From an uncultured Lachnospiraceae bacterium (GTDB lineage Bacteria; Bacillota; Clostridia; Lachnospirales; Lachnospiraceae): a DNA stretch of 19,572 nt. The position numbers were made by a program, and so were the translations under genes. The stretch lies in contig CAJUHG010000056.1 in assembly GCA_910586005.1 (NCBI GenBank), positions 1 to 19,572 on the forward strand, written 5' to 3'. Position 1 is the first letter of the stretch. Each line of letters starts with the position of its first letter. The notes under the pieces are model-generated. The model did not search any database. It was not told the DNA's origin and saw only the letters and a list, made by a program, of their open reading frames with translations. This document shows, one piece after another, positions 1 to 7,836 of this stretch.

Positions 1-62
1 ATTCCTTACTGGCTGTAAGGGATATTAACCATAAATATATTGTAGTAGAAAGGAGTTTATTT

Positions 63-901
63 ATGGAAAAAAATTTCAATCACAATGTAGACATTTTTTT
101 AGAAAAATTAAAAGAAGATTCTGAAGAATATAAAAATCTTAATACAACAAAATATAGTTTGACAGAAAAAAAGATATCATTCGTTCTCTTATGAATATCC
201 GCATGCCACGAACTATTTCTAATGAATTATTAAGTTTGCAGGATAACTATTTGCAGGAGGAACTTGCAAGAAAGGGCATTGTAACTCTTTCAGATATTCC
301 AACAATAAAAGAAATATTTCATTGTAACTTTTTGGGGGCAGAAAAAATATCAGTTTGGCAAGGAGATATTACAAGGTTAAAAGTGGGGGCAATTGTAAAT
401 GCTGCTAATTCCCAGATGTTAGGTTGCTTTGTGCCATGTCATAAATGTATTGACAATGCCATTCACAGTGCAGCAGGTATGCAGCTTCGAGAAGAATGTA
501 ATCATATTATGGAACACAGACGAATCAAATATGGAAGAAAGTACCAAGAACCAACAGGCACAGCCACCTTGACAAAAAGTTATCATCTTCCTTGTGACTA
601 TGTAATTCACACAGTTGGGCCAATTGTGTATAACAAATTAAATGAGATGCTCTGTCAAGATTTAAAAAATTGCTATAAAAATATTTTAACATGCTGTGTG
701 GAAAATAATATCAAATCTGTGGCTTTTTGTTGCATTTCAACAGGAGAATTTCATTTTCCAAATGACAAAGCAGCAGAAATTGCCTGTAAAACTGTAAACA
801 CTTTTTTAGAAACCTATCCTGATTCTATGGAACGAATTATCTTTAATGTCTTTCAAGAAAGGGACAGAAAAATTTATGAAAAAATCTTAGGGTTGATGTA
901 A
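63..901 (+). CDS. Zn-type macrodomain protein-ADP-ribose hydrolase, frame-interrupted
   Basis: Predicted hydrolase that removes ADP-ribose from proteins, of the bacterial zinc-containing macrodomain group. The main frame (191-901, 236 residues) carries GDITRL (58-63), NAANS (70-74), the zinc segment GCFVPCHKCIDNAIH with C79, H84 and C86, the HTVGP strand (140-144) and the loop ISTGEFHFP (182-190). Family members extend further upstream of the conserved MNIRMP with a segment like IRSL, and here IRSL is encoded just before base 191 in the same frame. The rest of the N-terminus lies in another frame: ATG at 63, preceded by AGGAG at 51-55, gives 37 codons up to A AAA AAG (167-173), then hits TGA at 192-194. 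A -1 shift at the heptamer joins both parts into about 279 residues. The lipoylation and sirtuin partner genes often found beside this group are not in view. It could be a programmed shift, a mutation or a sequencing error. The family call is firm; the expression mode is not. Confidence 0.85.
167..173 (+). other. A AAA AAG slippery heptamer at the macrodomain frame break
   Basis: In the frame starting at ATG 63 the bases read A AAA AAG, the same slippery heptamer as in E. coli dnaX. Slipping back one base continues as GAT ATC ATT CGT TCT CTT ATG, which enters the conserved macrodomain frame. An imperfect hairpin, GATATCAT paired with ATGaATATC (173-199, one bulged A), follows at once. That is closer than the 5-8 nt spacing usual for stimulators, and no clear upstream Shine-Dalgarno stimulator is seen. 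The site is a fact; its function is inference. Confidence 0.5.
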
Positions 902-1186
902 TCCTTTCTACTTCAACCTTAAGACTTTTCATGATATAAGAGTATTCCTATTTATTCTGTTTTTCTGACATTTATATATCAGACTTATTAACAACATAAT
1001 AGTTGTTCTAAAAAAGAACCCCTTTCCTTAGATTTATTATCTTCTAAACAAAAAAGAATTTTTCATAGATACTGCTATAGGATAACGTTTTTTACAAGAA
1101 TTTACAAGGCTCCTCCCACCACCTAAAAATAGTGGGTTTCTGCCTATGATATAGGATTTATTTATGAAGCTAAAAGGAAATATCTC
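902..1186. other. Convergent intergenic region, macrodomain gene / defence operon
   Basis: No gene is supported here. It is the space between two converging transcripts and is AT-rich. It holds small inverted repeats: TCTGA/TCAGA (964-983), GTTCT/AGAAC (1005-1019), CCCAC/GTGGG (1115-1136) and CCTAT/ATAGG (1143-1155). None has a strong U-tract typical of an intrinsic terminator for the minus-strand operon, although the CCCAC/GTGGG hairpin is followed by TTT on the plus strand. Confidence 0.5.
1111..1139. repeat. CCCAC...GTGGG hairpin, possible IS200/IS605-type end or terminator
   Basis: A 5-bp stem, CCCAC (1115-1119) with GTGGG (1132-1136), encloses an A-rich loop. Read on the minus strand it gives AAACCCAC, then TTTTTAGG and TGGTGGGAGG. 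This layout of a C-rich arm, a TTTAGG loop and a G-rich arm recalls the terminal hairpins of IS200/IS605 right ends. On the plus strand it is followed only by TTTC, so it would be a weak terminator. No transposase remnant is adjacent. Confidence 0.3.
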
Positions 1187-3004
1187 CTATACAAACAATT
1201 CATTATTCCAAATCAATTTTATCAGTTCAATTAAAACATTTGTTCTCTCTGTAATTTCAGTTTTTCCAAATTGAGCGTAAGCCTTAAAATCCAATTGATT
1301 GTCCTCAATAAATTTCTTGAATCTTGGATTGTTCTGATAAGCTAGTTCACCTAGAGATTCTGTATAAATATTTCCTTCATTGGAACAATATTTTTTCAGC
1401 TTGTAATCATATTTTGCATCTTTTAAACTAGCATTGATGCTCTTATGTAATAACAGCAATGCCCCGATACTGTTTCTCCAACGTGCAAAATCCTCTTGGT
1501 CCGTATATTCACTGGTAAACCACTCATAATGATTGGTAATAATATGCTCAATTTCAAATGAGTTCCTTCCCTGAGTGTTCATATAATTGCAGTAGTTAGA
1601 AGATACATCTGTCTGTTCTTCTATAAATCCTGTGACACGGGCAAGAATATTTTTAATATATTTTTTTGTAAAGCTGTTTAATCTTAAATTACGCAGGGCC
1701 TCTGGTTTAAATGCAAGATTACTATACTGTTGCTGCAGTTTCTGTTTTAAGGTAGCAATATCAGACATGCGGATGTCTTTCGTAACATGAAAAATAAAAT
1801 TCTTTATGGTACTATAATCTACAGAGCGATATTGAATGACTCTGCTTACAATTAAAATATCAATAAATCTTGCTGTCAGATTTAATTTTTCTATGATTAC
1901 AGACCATGTATCCTCATAGCAGATAGGTGACAGTAATAGCTGTGGCTGCAATGTAAAATTTATCTGCGCATTGTAATAAATATATTTTGTCTCCTCTGCA
2001 AATGTTGCCTCTGCCTTGCGAATGTACTGATACACCTCTGCAAACTTAGCAAATTTTCTTATAAACAACTCGAAATCATCAGAAGTATTTAAATTTAACT
2101 TTGCACGTTCATCATGTACCCATTTATGGAAAGAGCCACCAATAATATCAAAATCTTTATTAATAGCGCCCGCTTTTGTCTCACGGATGGTCTCTGCATA
2201 ATGTGCTCTAAGCCAAGCTTTGATAAAGGTTTCATCTCCCTTATCGTCCTCCTTTTTTAAGGAAAGGATTTTTTCTTTCCAGACATCATTCATTTTCTCA
2301 CGAGTGGTATCAGATTTTATCTCAGACAATAAATAACCCTTTAGCATTTCTGTGGAAGTAAGATTAAGTCCACGGTCATTCATAGTAACAAAAATCTTAT
2401 GCGCATCCTGCTCTGTAGTAGCAACAATTTCAATAAAAAATACCCTTTCTGCCAACCAATCACAGAAATGCAAAAGCATACCATCTGTAATATCAGAAGG
2501 AAATATCTCCTGAATATCCAAATATCTTCCATAGAGATTACGAACAGATTCCCCAGCCTGTGTGATATCATAATCTCTGTTATTAAAAATTGCTTCCATA
2601 CACTCCTGACGGTCATCTACATTGATATTAAATGACTTTGTACCAAATGCTTCCGAGTATATCATGGTTTCAATCATATTGTAACTTTTATTAATTAATT
2701 TAAGTCTATTATTTAAATACATTAAAAGTAAAGTCAATGAAGAGAATCTCTGTTGTCCATCAATAATGGCATTTTCTCTTCCAGCCAAAACAATAGAACC
2801 CATAAAATAAACACCATAATCAGCAACTACTCCCCTTTCATCATTTGGTTGATAATATTCCAAAAATTCTGAGGTAAGGTCATCTATCAATTCTTCTATC
2901 TGTTTGCGCTGCCACATATACTCACGTTGGTAATAGTGAATGGAATATTTTGTATTTTGAAGCAACTGCTTTAAGTTCTTAGGAGAACCTTCAATTTTTT
3001 TCAT
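1187..3004 (-). CDS. DUF262/DUF1524 protein, BrxU/GmrSD-like type IV restriction nuclease
   Basis: Predicted nucleotide-dependent nuclease of the GmrSD/BrxU group, which cuts phage DNA carrying modified bases. The N-terminal DUF262 half shows YYQREYMW near residue 25 and the signature IIDGQQR (residues 81-87) followed by FSSLTLLL, as in DUF262 NTPase domains. The C-terminal half has a DUF1524 (HNH-like) region with EIEHIITNH near residue 485 and NSIGALLLLHKSIN some 30 residues later. The usual HIxP is HIIT here, so the metal site is slightly atypical. ATG 3004 was chosen because GGGAGG lies 8 bases upstream; the more distal ATG at 3022 has no such site. Length (605 residues) is close to single-chain BrxU proteins. 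It starts 29 bases after pglZ and is the last gene of the operon, the place where type 1 BREX normally carries brxL. The domain call is firm; the substrate is unknown. Confidence 0.85.
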   Translation of the reverse strand: MKKIEGSPKNLKQLLQNTKYSIHYYQREYMWQRKQIEELIDDLTSEFLEYYQPNDERGVVADYGVYFMGSIVLAGRENAIIDGQQRFSSLTLLLMYLNNRLKLINKSYNMIETMIYSEAFGTKSFNINVDDRQECMEAIFNNRDYDITQAGESVRNLYGRYLDIQEIFPSDITDGMLLHFCDWLAERVFFIEIVATTEQDAHKIFVTMNDRGLNLTSTEMLKGYLLSEIKSDTTREKMNDVWKEKILSLKKEDDKGDETFIKAWLRAHYAETIRETKAGAINKDFDIIGGSFHKWVHDERAKLNLNTSDDFELFIRKFAKFAEVYQYIRKAEATFAEETKYIYYNAQINFTLQPQLLLSPICYEDTWSVIIEKLNLTARFIDILIVSRVIQYRSVDYSTIKNFIFHVTKDIRMSDIATLKQKLQQQYSNLAFKPEALRNLRLNSFTKKYIKNILARVTGFIEEQTDVSSNYCNYMNTQGRNSFEIEHIITNHYEWFTSEYTDQEDFARWRNSIGALLLLHKSINASLKDAKYDYKLKKYCSNEGNIYTESLGELAYQNNPRFKKFIEDNQLDFKAYAQFGKTEITERTNVLIELIKLIWNNELFV

Positions 3005-3033
3005 TTGTTTTCCTCCCATCATATAGTCAAATC

Positions 3034-5532
3034 CTAAAAGAAAGCTAAATCCATAATAACCTCATGGCGGAATAATTCCAAATCATTCCCTTCATCATAG
3101 GCAACTAAATAATACTTCCTACTTTTGTCATATTTTTTGTTCTTAAATGTAAAGCGCACACGAAACAAGCGCTTTTGCACATCCTCTTCACGCTTATCAG
3201 CAACATAAATATTTTCATTAGAAATTTTTTCGTTATTATCAGATATAAAATACAGTTTATAAGTTGTACTCTTTATCACATCACCTACTGGATCAGACTG
3301 TATAAAATCTAGGATTGTGATAAGATTTGTAATTTTCTGCACCAAGCTCACAAGCAGAATTTGAACCGTCTTAGTTTCTACTGCTCCTTTGTCCATTTTA
3401 ATATCAATCACAGGAACAAGCATTTCTTGTGGGGAAGAACCACCATGTACATAATTTAAACCCATATTGCCTGGTGTGGAAAATACACTGGTACTGTATG
3501 GATAAGAAATAATTTTTTTATCCTCATTTCCAAGTATATATCCCAAACCAATATTACAAACTCCATCCTCTTTGATTGGCTGTTTTGAAATAATGTATCT
3601 TCTTTTTACCAGATACTTAGAATCACTCATACCACCTATCTTATCACTTGCTGTCACTTTGTCACGCTTGTAAATAAAACCGTGGTCTGCTGTCACTACA
3701 AAGTGATAAGTATTTCCACTTGTAGCAATTCTCTGAATCAATACAACAATTTCTTCTACTGCCTTTTCACAGGCTTCAAATACTGCATCTTCCTCATGTT
3801 CCCCCATATTATCAATCTGATTGTGATAAATATATACTACAGATTGGCCTGTAAATACATCACGAAGTTCTAGTCCCCTCATATTCTTAATAGTATCAAA
3901 TGAAACACATTTGCTGTTTGGAACATAGTTTTGCAATACTGTCTGTCTCGTTGCCAAATCAATTGCATATTTCCCATCTATCATTTCTTTAAAATCATCT
4001 GTAAGCTCTAGTGTCTTATGTGGAAGTAAGGCTTCCATCCCTAATCTGGTATAGGAAGGCAGTACGCTCAGCATAATCTGTAATTTAGCTGTACATTTTG
4101 GATTATCCATTATTTTCTGATACAATTGTCTGCCAACTTCATATCGCATTGCATCAGAAATAATTACTACCGTTTTTATATTACTACTACCTACAAACTT
4201 AGTGAAAAAATCTCTCTGCAATGGAATTATAGACAAAGCATCAGATTCAAATAATCCTTCATTCCATTTCGGAAGTAATTTAGCAAGATATTCATTGGTA
4301 TAAATATTTTCTACCAACTCACGCAACTCTTCAAATTCTGACGTGTCTTCTAGTTTATCATAATTAAGGTAAAAAATTCTGTAATGATTATCTATTAAAC
4401 AGTCACTGCTTATGTAATGATCAATTATCTTTTTCCATCCAGTAGGCACTTGATAAGTTGCATGATTTACAATCCAAAAGGCACTGTCCAACATATGATA
4501 AACAAATTTATAGTTTTTTCCAAAGTGCATCTTTAAGCGCATTTCACAAATCTGTGGTATCTCATATTTTCCAAGCTTTGCCAGACAATCTTCTGCTCTC
4601 AAGCGCGCTATAATCCACTGAATGATAAGTGCATCTATGCAGACAAAAGAATGACACGCTACAAGCTCTTCTAGCTCATATTTTCCAAACTCTTCTGCAA
4701 CATTCAAACAATTTGCAACATAAGCGGATAATGCATTATATTTCTCTTGATATAAGATATTATTTCTAAGATTATCTAAGAAAGCTATCATATTACCAGC
4801 CTTATAGGATATAAATTTTTTCCAATTGTTAGGAAGTTCCCTATTGATATCTTTATCTATATAAGTTACAAACATAGAAATCACTAATTTCTCCAAATTA
4901 GGATTCTCTATAGAAAACCCAAACTGTTGCTCAAGGTACTTCCAAAAAATATCTTCTAACTCATATTTCTTAAATTCAGAAAGATACTTGTTTTCAAGCA
5001 AATCATCTTCTGTAATCAACACACGAATTACCTCATCAAAAGAGCAAATTTTAATCTTACAAATAACACTCATAAGACCTATGAAAATAGTTTCTTCCTT
5101 AAAATTCTCTATCTCTAAATCATAGAAACGCTGCAATCTGTCCTTGTTGCCAAAGAATTTGATACGCTTTTCGATGATAGGCTTATACTTTTCTTCCATT
5201 CCTAAATCTGCTATCAAAAGTGATGCTCTATCTGCATAAAACCTTTTAGAATAAAGCAAGGTATCTTCCAAATGATTCTCTGTTACAGGCGGCTTTGGAA
5301 ACGGCGCATATATTAAATAATTGGTTGTTGTGTCCTCTTTTTCTAGAAAGAATTTGGTCTGAAATTGATTGTTTTTTGTCAGTTTATAAACTTTTGCATG
5401 ATTCAGCTCTATAGTATCAATATCCTCTGCAAATTCACCCTTGTCATCATACCAAAAAATAAGTTTCCTCTGTTCTCCCATAAATTCTGTATTTAACTTA
5501 TCTATAATTTGTTTTAGATTAAGCTCTGCCAT
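3034..5532 (-). CDS. pglZ: BREX alkaline phosphatase-superfamily protein PglZ
   Basis: PglZ is a core BREX component required for defence and methylation in studied systems. It belongs to the alkaline phosphatase superfamily; its natural substrate is unknown. The N-terminal half is a family-specific region with the typical KLIFWYDDKGEF start. The phosphatase core shows VVIISDAMRYEVGR near residue 460, carrying the metal-binding/nucleophile-region Asp, and VVTADHGFIYKRD near residue 613 with the Asp-His metal ligands. Length is about 832 residues, usual for type 1 PglZ. ATG 5532 is preferred over the in-frame ATG 5550 because AGGAGGT sits 6 bases upstream and the product then starts MAELNLKQI. 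It is separated from the preceding HNH gene by 301 bases of structured non-coding DNA and followed after 29 bases by the DUF262 gene. Confidence 0.93.
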   Translation of the reverse strand: MAELNLKQIIDKLNTEFMGEQRKLIFWYDDKGEFAEDIDTIELNHAKVYKLTKNNQFQTKFFLEKEDTTTNYLIYAPFPKPPVTENHLEDTLLYSKRFYADRASLLIADLGMEEKYKPIIEKRIKFFGNKDRLQRFYDLEIENFKEETIFIGLMSVICKIKICSFDEVIRVLITEDDLLENKYLSEFKKYELEDIFWKYLEQQFGFSIENPNLEKLVISMFVTYIDKDINRELPNNWKKFISYKAGNMIAFLDNLRNNILYQEKYNALSAYVANCLNVAEEFGKYELEELVACHSFVCIDALIIQWIIARLRAEDCLAKLGKYEIPQICEMRLKMHFGKNYKFVYHMLDSAFWIVNHATYQVPTGWKKIIDHYISSDCLIDNHYRIFYLNYDKLEDTSEFEELRELVENIYTNEYLAKLLPKWNEGLFESDALSIIPLQRDFFTKFVGSSNIKTVVIISDAMRYEVGRQLYQKIMDNPKCTAKLQIMLSVLPSYTRLGMEALLPHKTLELTDDFKEMIDGKYAIDLATRQTVLQNYVPNSKCVSFDTIKNMRGLELRDVFTGQSVVYIYHNQIDNMGEHEEDAVFEACEKAVEEIVVLIQRIATSGNTYHFVVTADHGFIYKRDKVTASDKIGGMSDSKYLVKRRYIISKQPIKEDGVCNIGLGYILGNEDKKIISYPYSTSVFSTPGNMGLNYVHGGSSPQEMLVPVIDIKMDKGAVETKTVQILLVSLVQKITNLITILDFIQSDPVGDVIKSTTYKLYFISDNNEKISNENIYVADKREEDVQKRLFRVRFTFKNKKYDKSRKYYLVAYDEGNDLELFRHEVIMDLAFF

Positions 5533-5833
5533 TGCAAAACCTCCTATCATTTTTGTACTGTTCTTACATTTATCTCTTAGTTTAACCTCATTGAGGAAGT
5601 CCCCGCTTCTATGTCACCAAGACTAAACAGCGGGTGGAAACTTGCTTGTTTCAGTGGAAGTAAAACTCCCACTGAAAAGCTGCGATAGCAGCTATGAGGT
5701 GATGAGCAAGTAGAGAAGCGGATATTGCCCTGCATCGTGCCTTGTGGATATTGCAACTCTCCGCTTTGACCAAATATATAGTCCAAATTTTTCAAAAGTA
5801 GGGAAATATAATTTATTCAATGAATCATTCTTT
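5533..5833. other. 301-bp non-coding gap inside the operon
   Basis: This is the only long gap inside the defence operon. It contains the structured element at 5586-5760 described separately, an AT-rich lead after the HNH gene stop, and the pglZ ribosome site AGGAGGT. A 72-codon frame on the minus strand (5577-5795) spans the hairpins. It lacks a convincing ribosome site and resembles no protein family, so it is not called a gene. Confidence 0.6.
5586..5760 (-). ncRNA. Structured RNA element, possible IS200/IS605 omega-RNA/right-end relict
   Basis: Read on the minus strand, nested complementary segments predict a compact fold. The outer helix is CCGCTTCT (5721-5714) with AGAAGCGG (5610-5603). 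Inside it, ACTTGCT (5711-5705) pairs with AGCAAGT (5646-5640) and encloses two perfect hairpins: AGCTGC-TATC-GCAGCT (5693-5678) and TTTCAGTGG/CCACTGAAA (5677-5649). A terminal palindrome CCTCATTGAGG (5586-5596) follows. The 5' part carries a direct repeat of GCAATATCC. The overall architecture, about 180 nt with a final AGAAGCGGGG block and end hairpin, resembles the omega-RNA/right-end region of TnpB-type IS200/IS605 elements, but no tnpB is left. It could also be an operon-internal regulatory RNA. No reverse transcriptase is present, so it is not a retron RNA. The helices are directly visible; the IS relationship is inference. Confidence 0.5.
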
Positions 5834-6502
5834 CTAATCATACAAATCTACATACTGTTGTAATTTTGGATACTCTTTGGCATATTTGCGCACATAACAT
5901 CTTTTAAAGGCTGCAAATGCAGATTCTCGTTTTAATAAACTGCGAATCGTTCTTATTGCTATTTTAGAATTCGGGTTACTATGTATTTTTTCTAGTTGCT
6001 TATATAAAAGATTCATTTCTTTTTGAAGTGATTTCAACCGTTCATCGCTGGTATATGTTCTCATTCCTGTATTTTGCAAAGAAAAAGTTTCTTTTATCAA
6101 TAAAGCTGTTCTCTTTTGCATCTCATCGTCAGAATCTTTTACACTAATGCTCACATCATTATTAGTAATTTGAAAATCCAAATATTTTTCTGGGTCATCT
6201 TTGCAGCAGTCTATAATTCCCGCATCATATTTTCCATTGTTTTTAATAGCATTGCAATGTCCACAAGACCAAAAAAGATTTTCCCAATCGAATTTTCTCT
6301 GCCAATATGTTCCATTTTTGTGGGGAAGTAAATGTTCTACATTTGGATCCTGTAAATCCTTTATTTCACAGATATAACATTTATTATGAAAATCATTTTT
6401 TAATCTTTCTATTACATCTTGCTTATCATATTTTCCTGTTGCTTTCTTTGCTTCTTCTGCTAAAGACTTTGGCGCTGGAAAAGAACGTACTACTTTAACC
6501 AT
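5834..6502 (-). CDS. HNH endonuclease, PtuB-like (Septu)
   Basis: Small HNH nuclease of the kind paired with an AAA ATPase in Septu defence. In the 222 residues two CxxC pairs (C42/C45 and C80/C83) frame the catalytic segment VEHLLPH (H57, H61) and end in HCNAIK with N84, a zinc-stabilised HNH fold as in PtuB proteins. The C-terminal 110 residues are basic and helical (KSLQKEMNLLYKQLEKI and following). They probably contact the ATPase or DNA; this is inference. ATG 6502 overlaps the end of the upstream ATPase gene by 8 bases, so the two are translationally coupled and form one unit. The nuclease call is firm. The assignment to Septu rests on the gene pair and is likely but not proven. Confidence 0.8.
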   Translation of the reverse strand: MVKVVRSFPAPKSLAEEAKKATGKYDKQDVIERLKNDFHNKCYICEIKDLQDPNVEHLLPHKNGTYWQRKFDWENLFWSCGHCNAIKNNGKYDAGIIDCCKDDPEKYLDFQITNNDVSISVKDSDDEMQKRTALLIKETFSLQNTGMRTYTSDERLKSLQKEMNLLYKQLEKIHSNPNSKIAIRTIRSLLKRESAFAAFKRCYVRKYAKEYPKLQQYVDLYD

Positions 6503-7751
6503 CTATATCCTCCCGATTTATAAATTCCAACTTCAATCTTTTATATTCAGTTGCAATACCGATTGCAAGATAATCAGGAATTTCATCTAAATACAGCTCT
6601 AATTCTGCAATTTCATTTAATTCATCATCTGACAATCTTTCCTTCTTTGTAAGGATTTTATAACGCTCAAACTTTTCTTTTAAACTATTAGAAAGTTTAT
6701 CAGCGCGAAAATATCCCTCTACAATACCATCATAAGGTACATTTTCCAATCCATCTTCTACTAAAAGATGATTTTCCAAATCATAGATTACAAGATTTTC
6801 TAAACTGTTTAATATAAATGGAGAATGTGAAGTCATAATAAATTGAATATTTGGAAAAATAGTGGTCAATAGTGGAATTATATTTTTCTGTAATTCTAAA
6901 TGCAGATGTGTTTCAATTTCATCAATCAAGACAATTCCTGAAAGATGAAAATCAAAGGAACGCTGTGTCTGATGCTGCATTCTCATTATAATATCCAATA
7001 CAATATCCAACACTGCCTGATAGCCACTGGATAAGGTATTAAAATCAAAAGGCTCCTTTCCTTGCTGTAAAATATGAAACTCATAGGTATCTTCATCAAA
7101 GATTAATGTTACCGTTTTGTCATCAAATATTTGTTTTAAAAGATACTCTAATTTTTCAAACCATGCTTGAATTTCATCTGCTTTTTCTATTTTTTTATTA
7201 TTTCTTGCCAGTGCCTCTGTCATTTTCAAATCTAATAGATATTTTACAAATTCTTTTCTAGGAAATTCTTTTAATTTATAATAATCTTTTAATGGTACTT
7301 TCTCAACGTGCTTCGGCTGCTCTGCCTGAAAGATTCTATCTGCGCTGTAATATGCTAAAATATAATGGTATTTCTCTGTCAATATAAGAATATTATCAGT
7401 CTTATGGTTAAATTGTATCTCCAGCCCGTTTCTGCTTTTCTTTAACTCCTCTTCTTTTTCGCACACATCTTTTTCCAATTTTAAAATTTCCGCTTCCTCT
7501 TCCTTATTTTGAATTGCCATATCTTTTCGATTTTTAGCCTTGTATAGCCATTCTTTTCTGTGTTCAAAATATTTGTCTGTAAATACATTATTTAGATATT
7601 CTGCCAGAGCTTCTATCACACTTGTCTTTCCACTTCCATTCTTTCCTGTTAAAACCAAATGTTTGATTTGTTTTTCTGAAAGTGGAATAGAAATATTCTC
7701 TAAATGCCTAACTTTTTTAATTGTCAAATTTGTGATAAACAATCGTTCCAT
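6495..7751 (-). CDS. AAA/SMC-type ATPase, PtuA-like (Septu)
   Basis: Predicted ATPase partner of the HNH nuclease. In PtuAB systems the ATPase assembles into an oligomer that binds and controls the nuclease. It has Walker A LTGKNGSGKTS (residues 34-44), a charged coiled-coil insert around 70-115, an ABC-type signature LSSGYQAVLDIV near 240, Walker B GIVLIDEIETHLH near 272, and the switch segment MTSHSPFI near 308. These are the marks of the AAA_15/AAA_21 (OLD-like) ATPase group, but no TOPRIM domain follows, which separates it from OLD/Gabija GajA. The length of 418 residues fits PtuA. ATG 7751 is preceded by AGAGGTG. It begins 71 bases after pglX and overlaps the HNH gene by 8 bases. A candidate internal promoter lies at the end of pglX, so the pair may have its own expression. 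Confidence 0.82.
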   Translation of the reverse strand: MERLFITNLTIKKVRHLENISIPLSEKQIKHLVLTGKNGSGKTSVIEALAEYLNNVFTDKYFEHRKEWLYKAKNRKDMAIQNKEEEAEILKLEKDVCEKEEELKKSRNGLEIQFNHKTDNILILTEKYHYILAYYSADRIFQAEQPKHVEKVPLKDYYKLKEFPRKEFVKYLLDLKMTEALARNNKKIEKADEIQAWFEKLEYLLKQIFDDKTVTLIFDEDTYEFHILQQGKEPFDFNTLSSGYQAVLDIVLDIIMRMQHQTQRSFDFHLSGIVLIDEIETHLHLELQKNIIPLLTTIFPNIQFIMTSHSPFILNSLENLVIYDLENHLLVEDGLENVPYDGIVEGYFRADKLSNSLKEKFERYKILTKKERLSDDELNEIAELELYLDEIPDYLAIGIATEYKRLKLEFINREDIDG

Positions 7752-7808
7752 TTTACACCTCTAATTTCTTCTTATATGTCATTTACAATTATGATAGTTC
7801 TACAGATT

Positions 7809-7836
7809 TTTATACACACTACTTATATCTTTGCAA
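7809..7836 (-). promoter_or_regulatory. Candidate internal promoter before the PtuA-like gene
   Basis: On the minus strand TTGCAA (7836-7831) and TATAAA (7814-7809) are separated by 16 bases and overlap the last codons and stop of pglX. The match is 4/6 and 5/6 to the sigma-A consensus. It would give a leader of about 50 bases to the ATPase start. In AT-rich DNA such matches arise by chance, so this is weak support for independent expression of the nuclease pair. Confidence 0.3.

Noticed and set aside
1..62. Tail of an upstream gene in frame with the macrodomain leader
   Set aside because: The frame is open for only 20 codons and shows no family resemblance, while AGGAG at 51-55 supports the start at 63.
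5577..5795. 72-codon open frame on the minus strand between the HNH gene and pglZ
   Set aside because: It runs across strong hairpins of the structured RNA, has no clear ribosome site and resembles no protein family that I recognise.
5586..7751. Retron with PtuA/PtuB-type effectors (ATPase, HNH and a structured RNA together)
   Set aside because: No reverse transcriptase is present in the window, and the RNA fold is not the msr-msd layout with paired a1/a2 ends and a branching G that could be recognised.
6495..7751. Gabija GajA or OLD-family nuclease
   Set aside because: The ATPase ends soon after the switch histidine motif and has no TOPRIM domain; the partner is an HNH protein, not a UvrD-like helicase.
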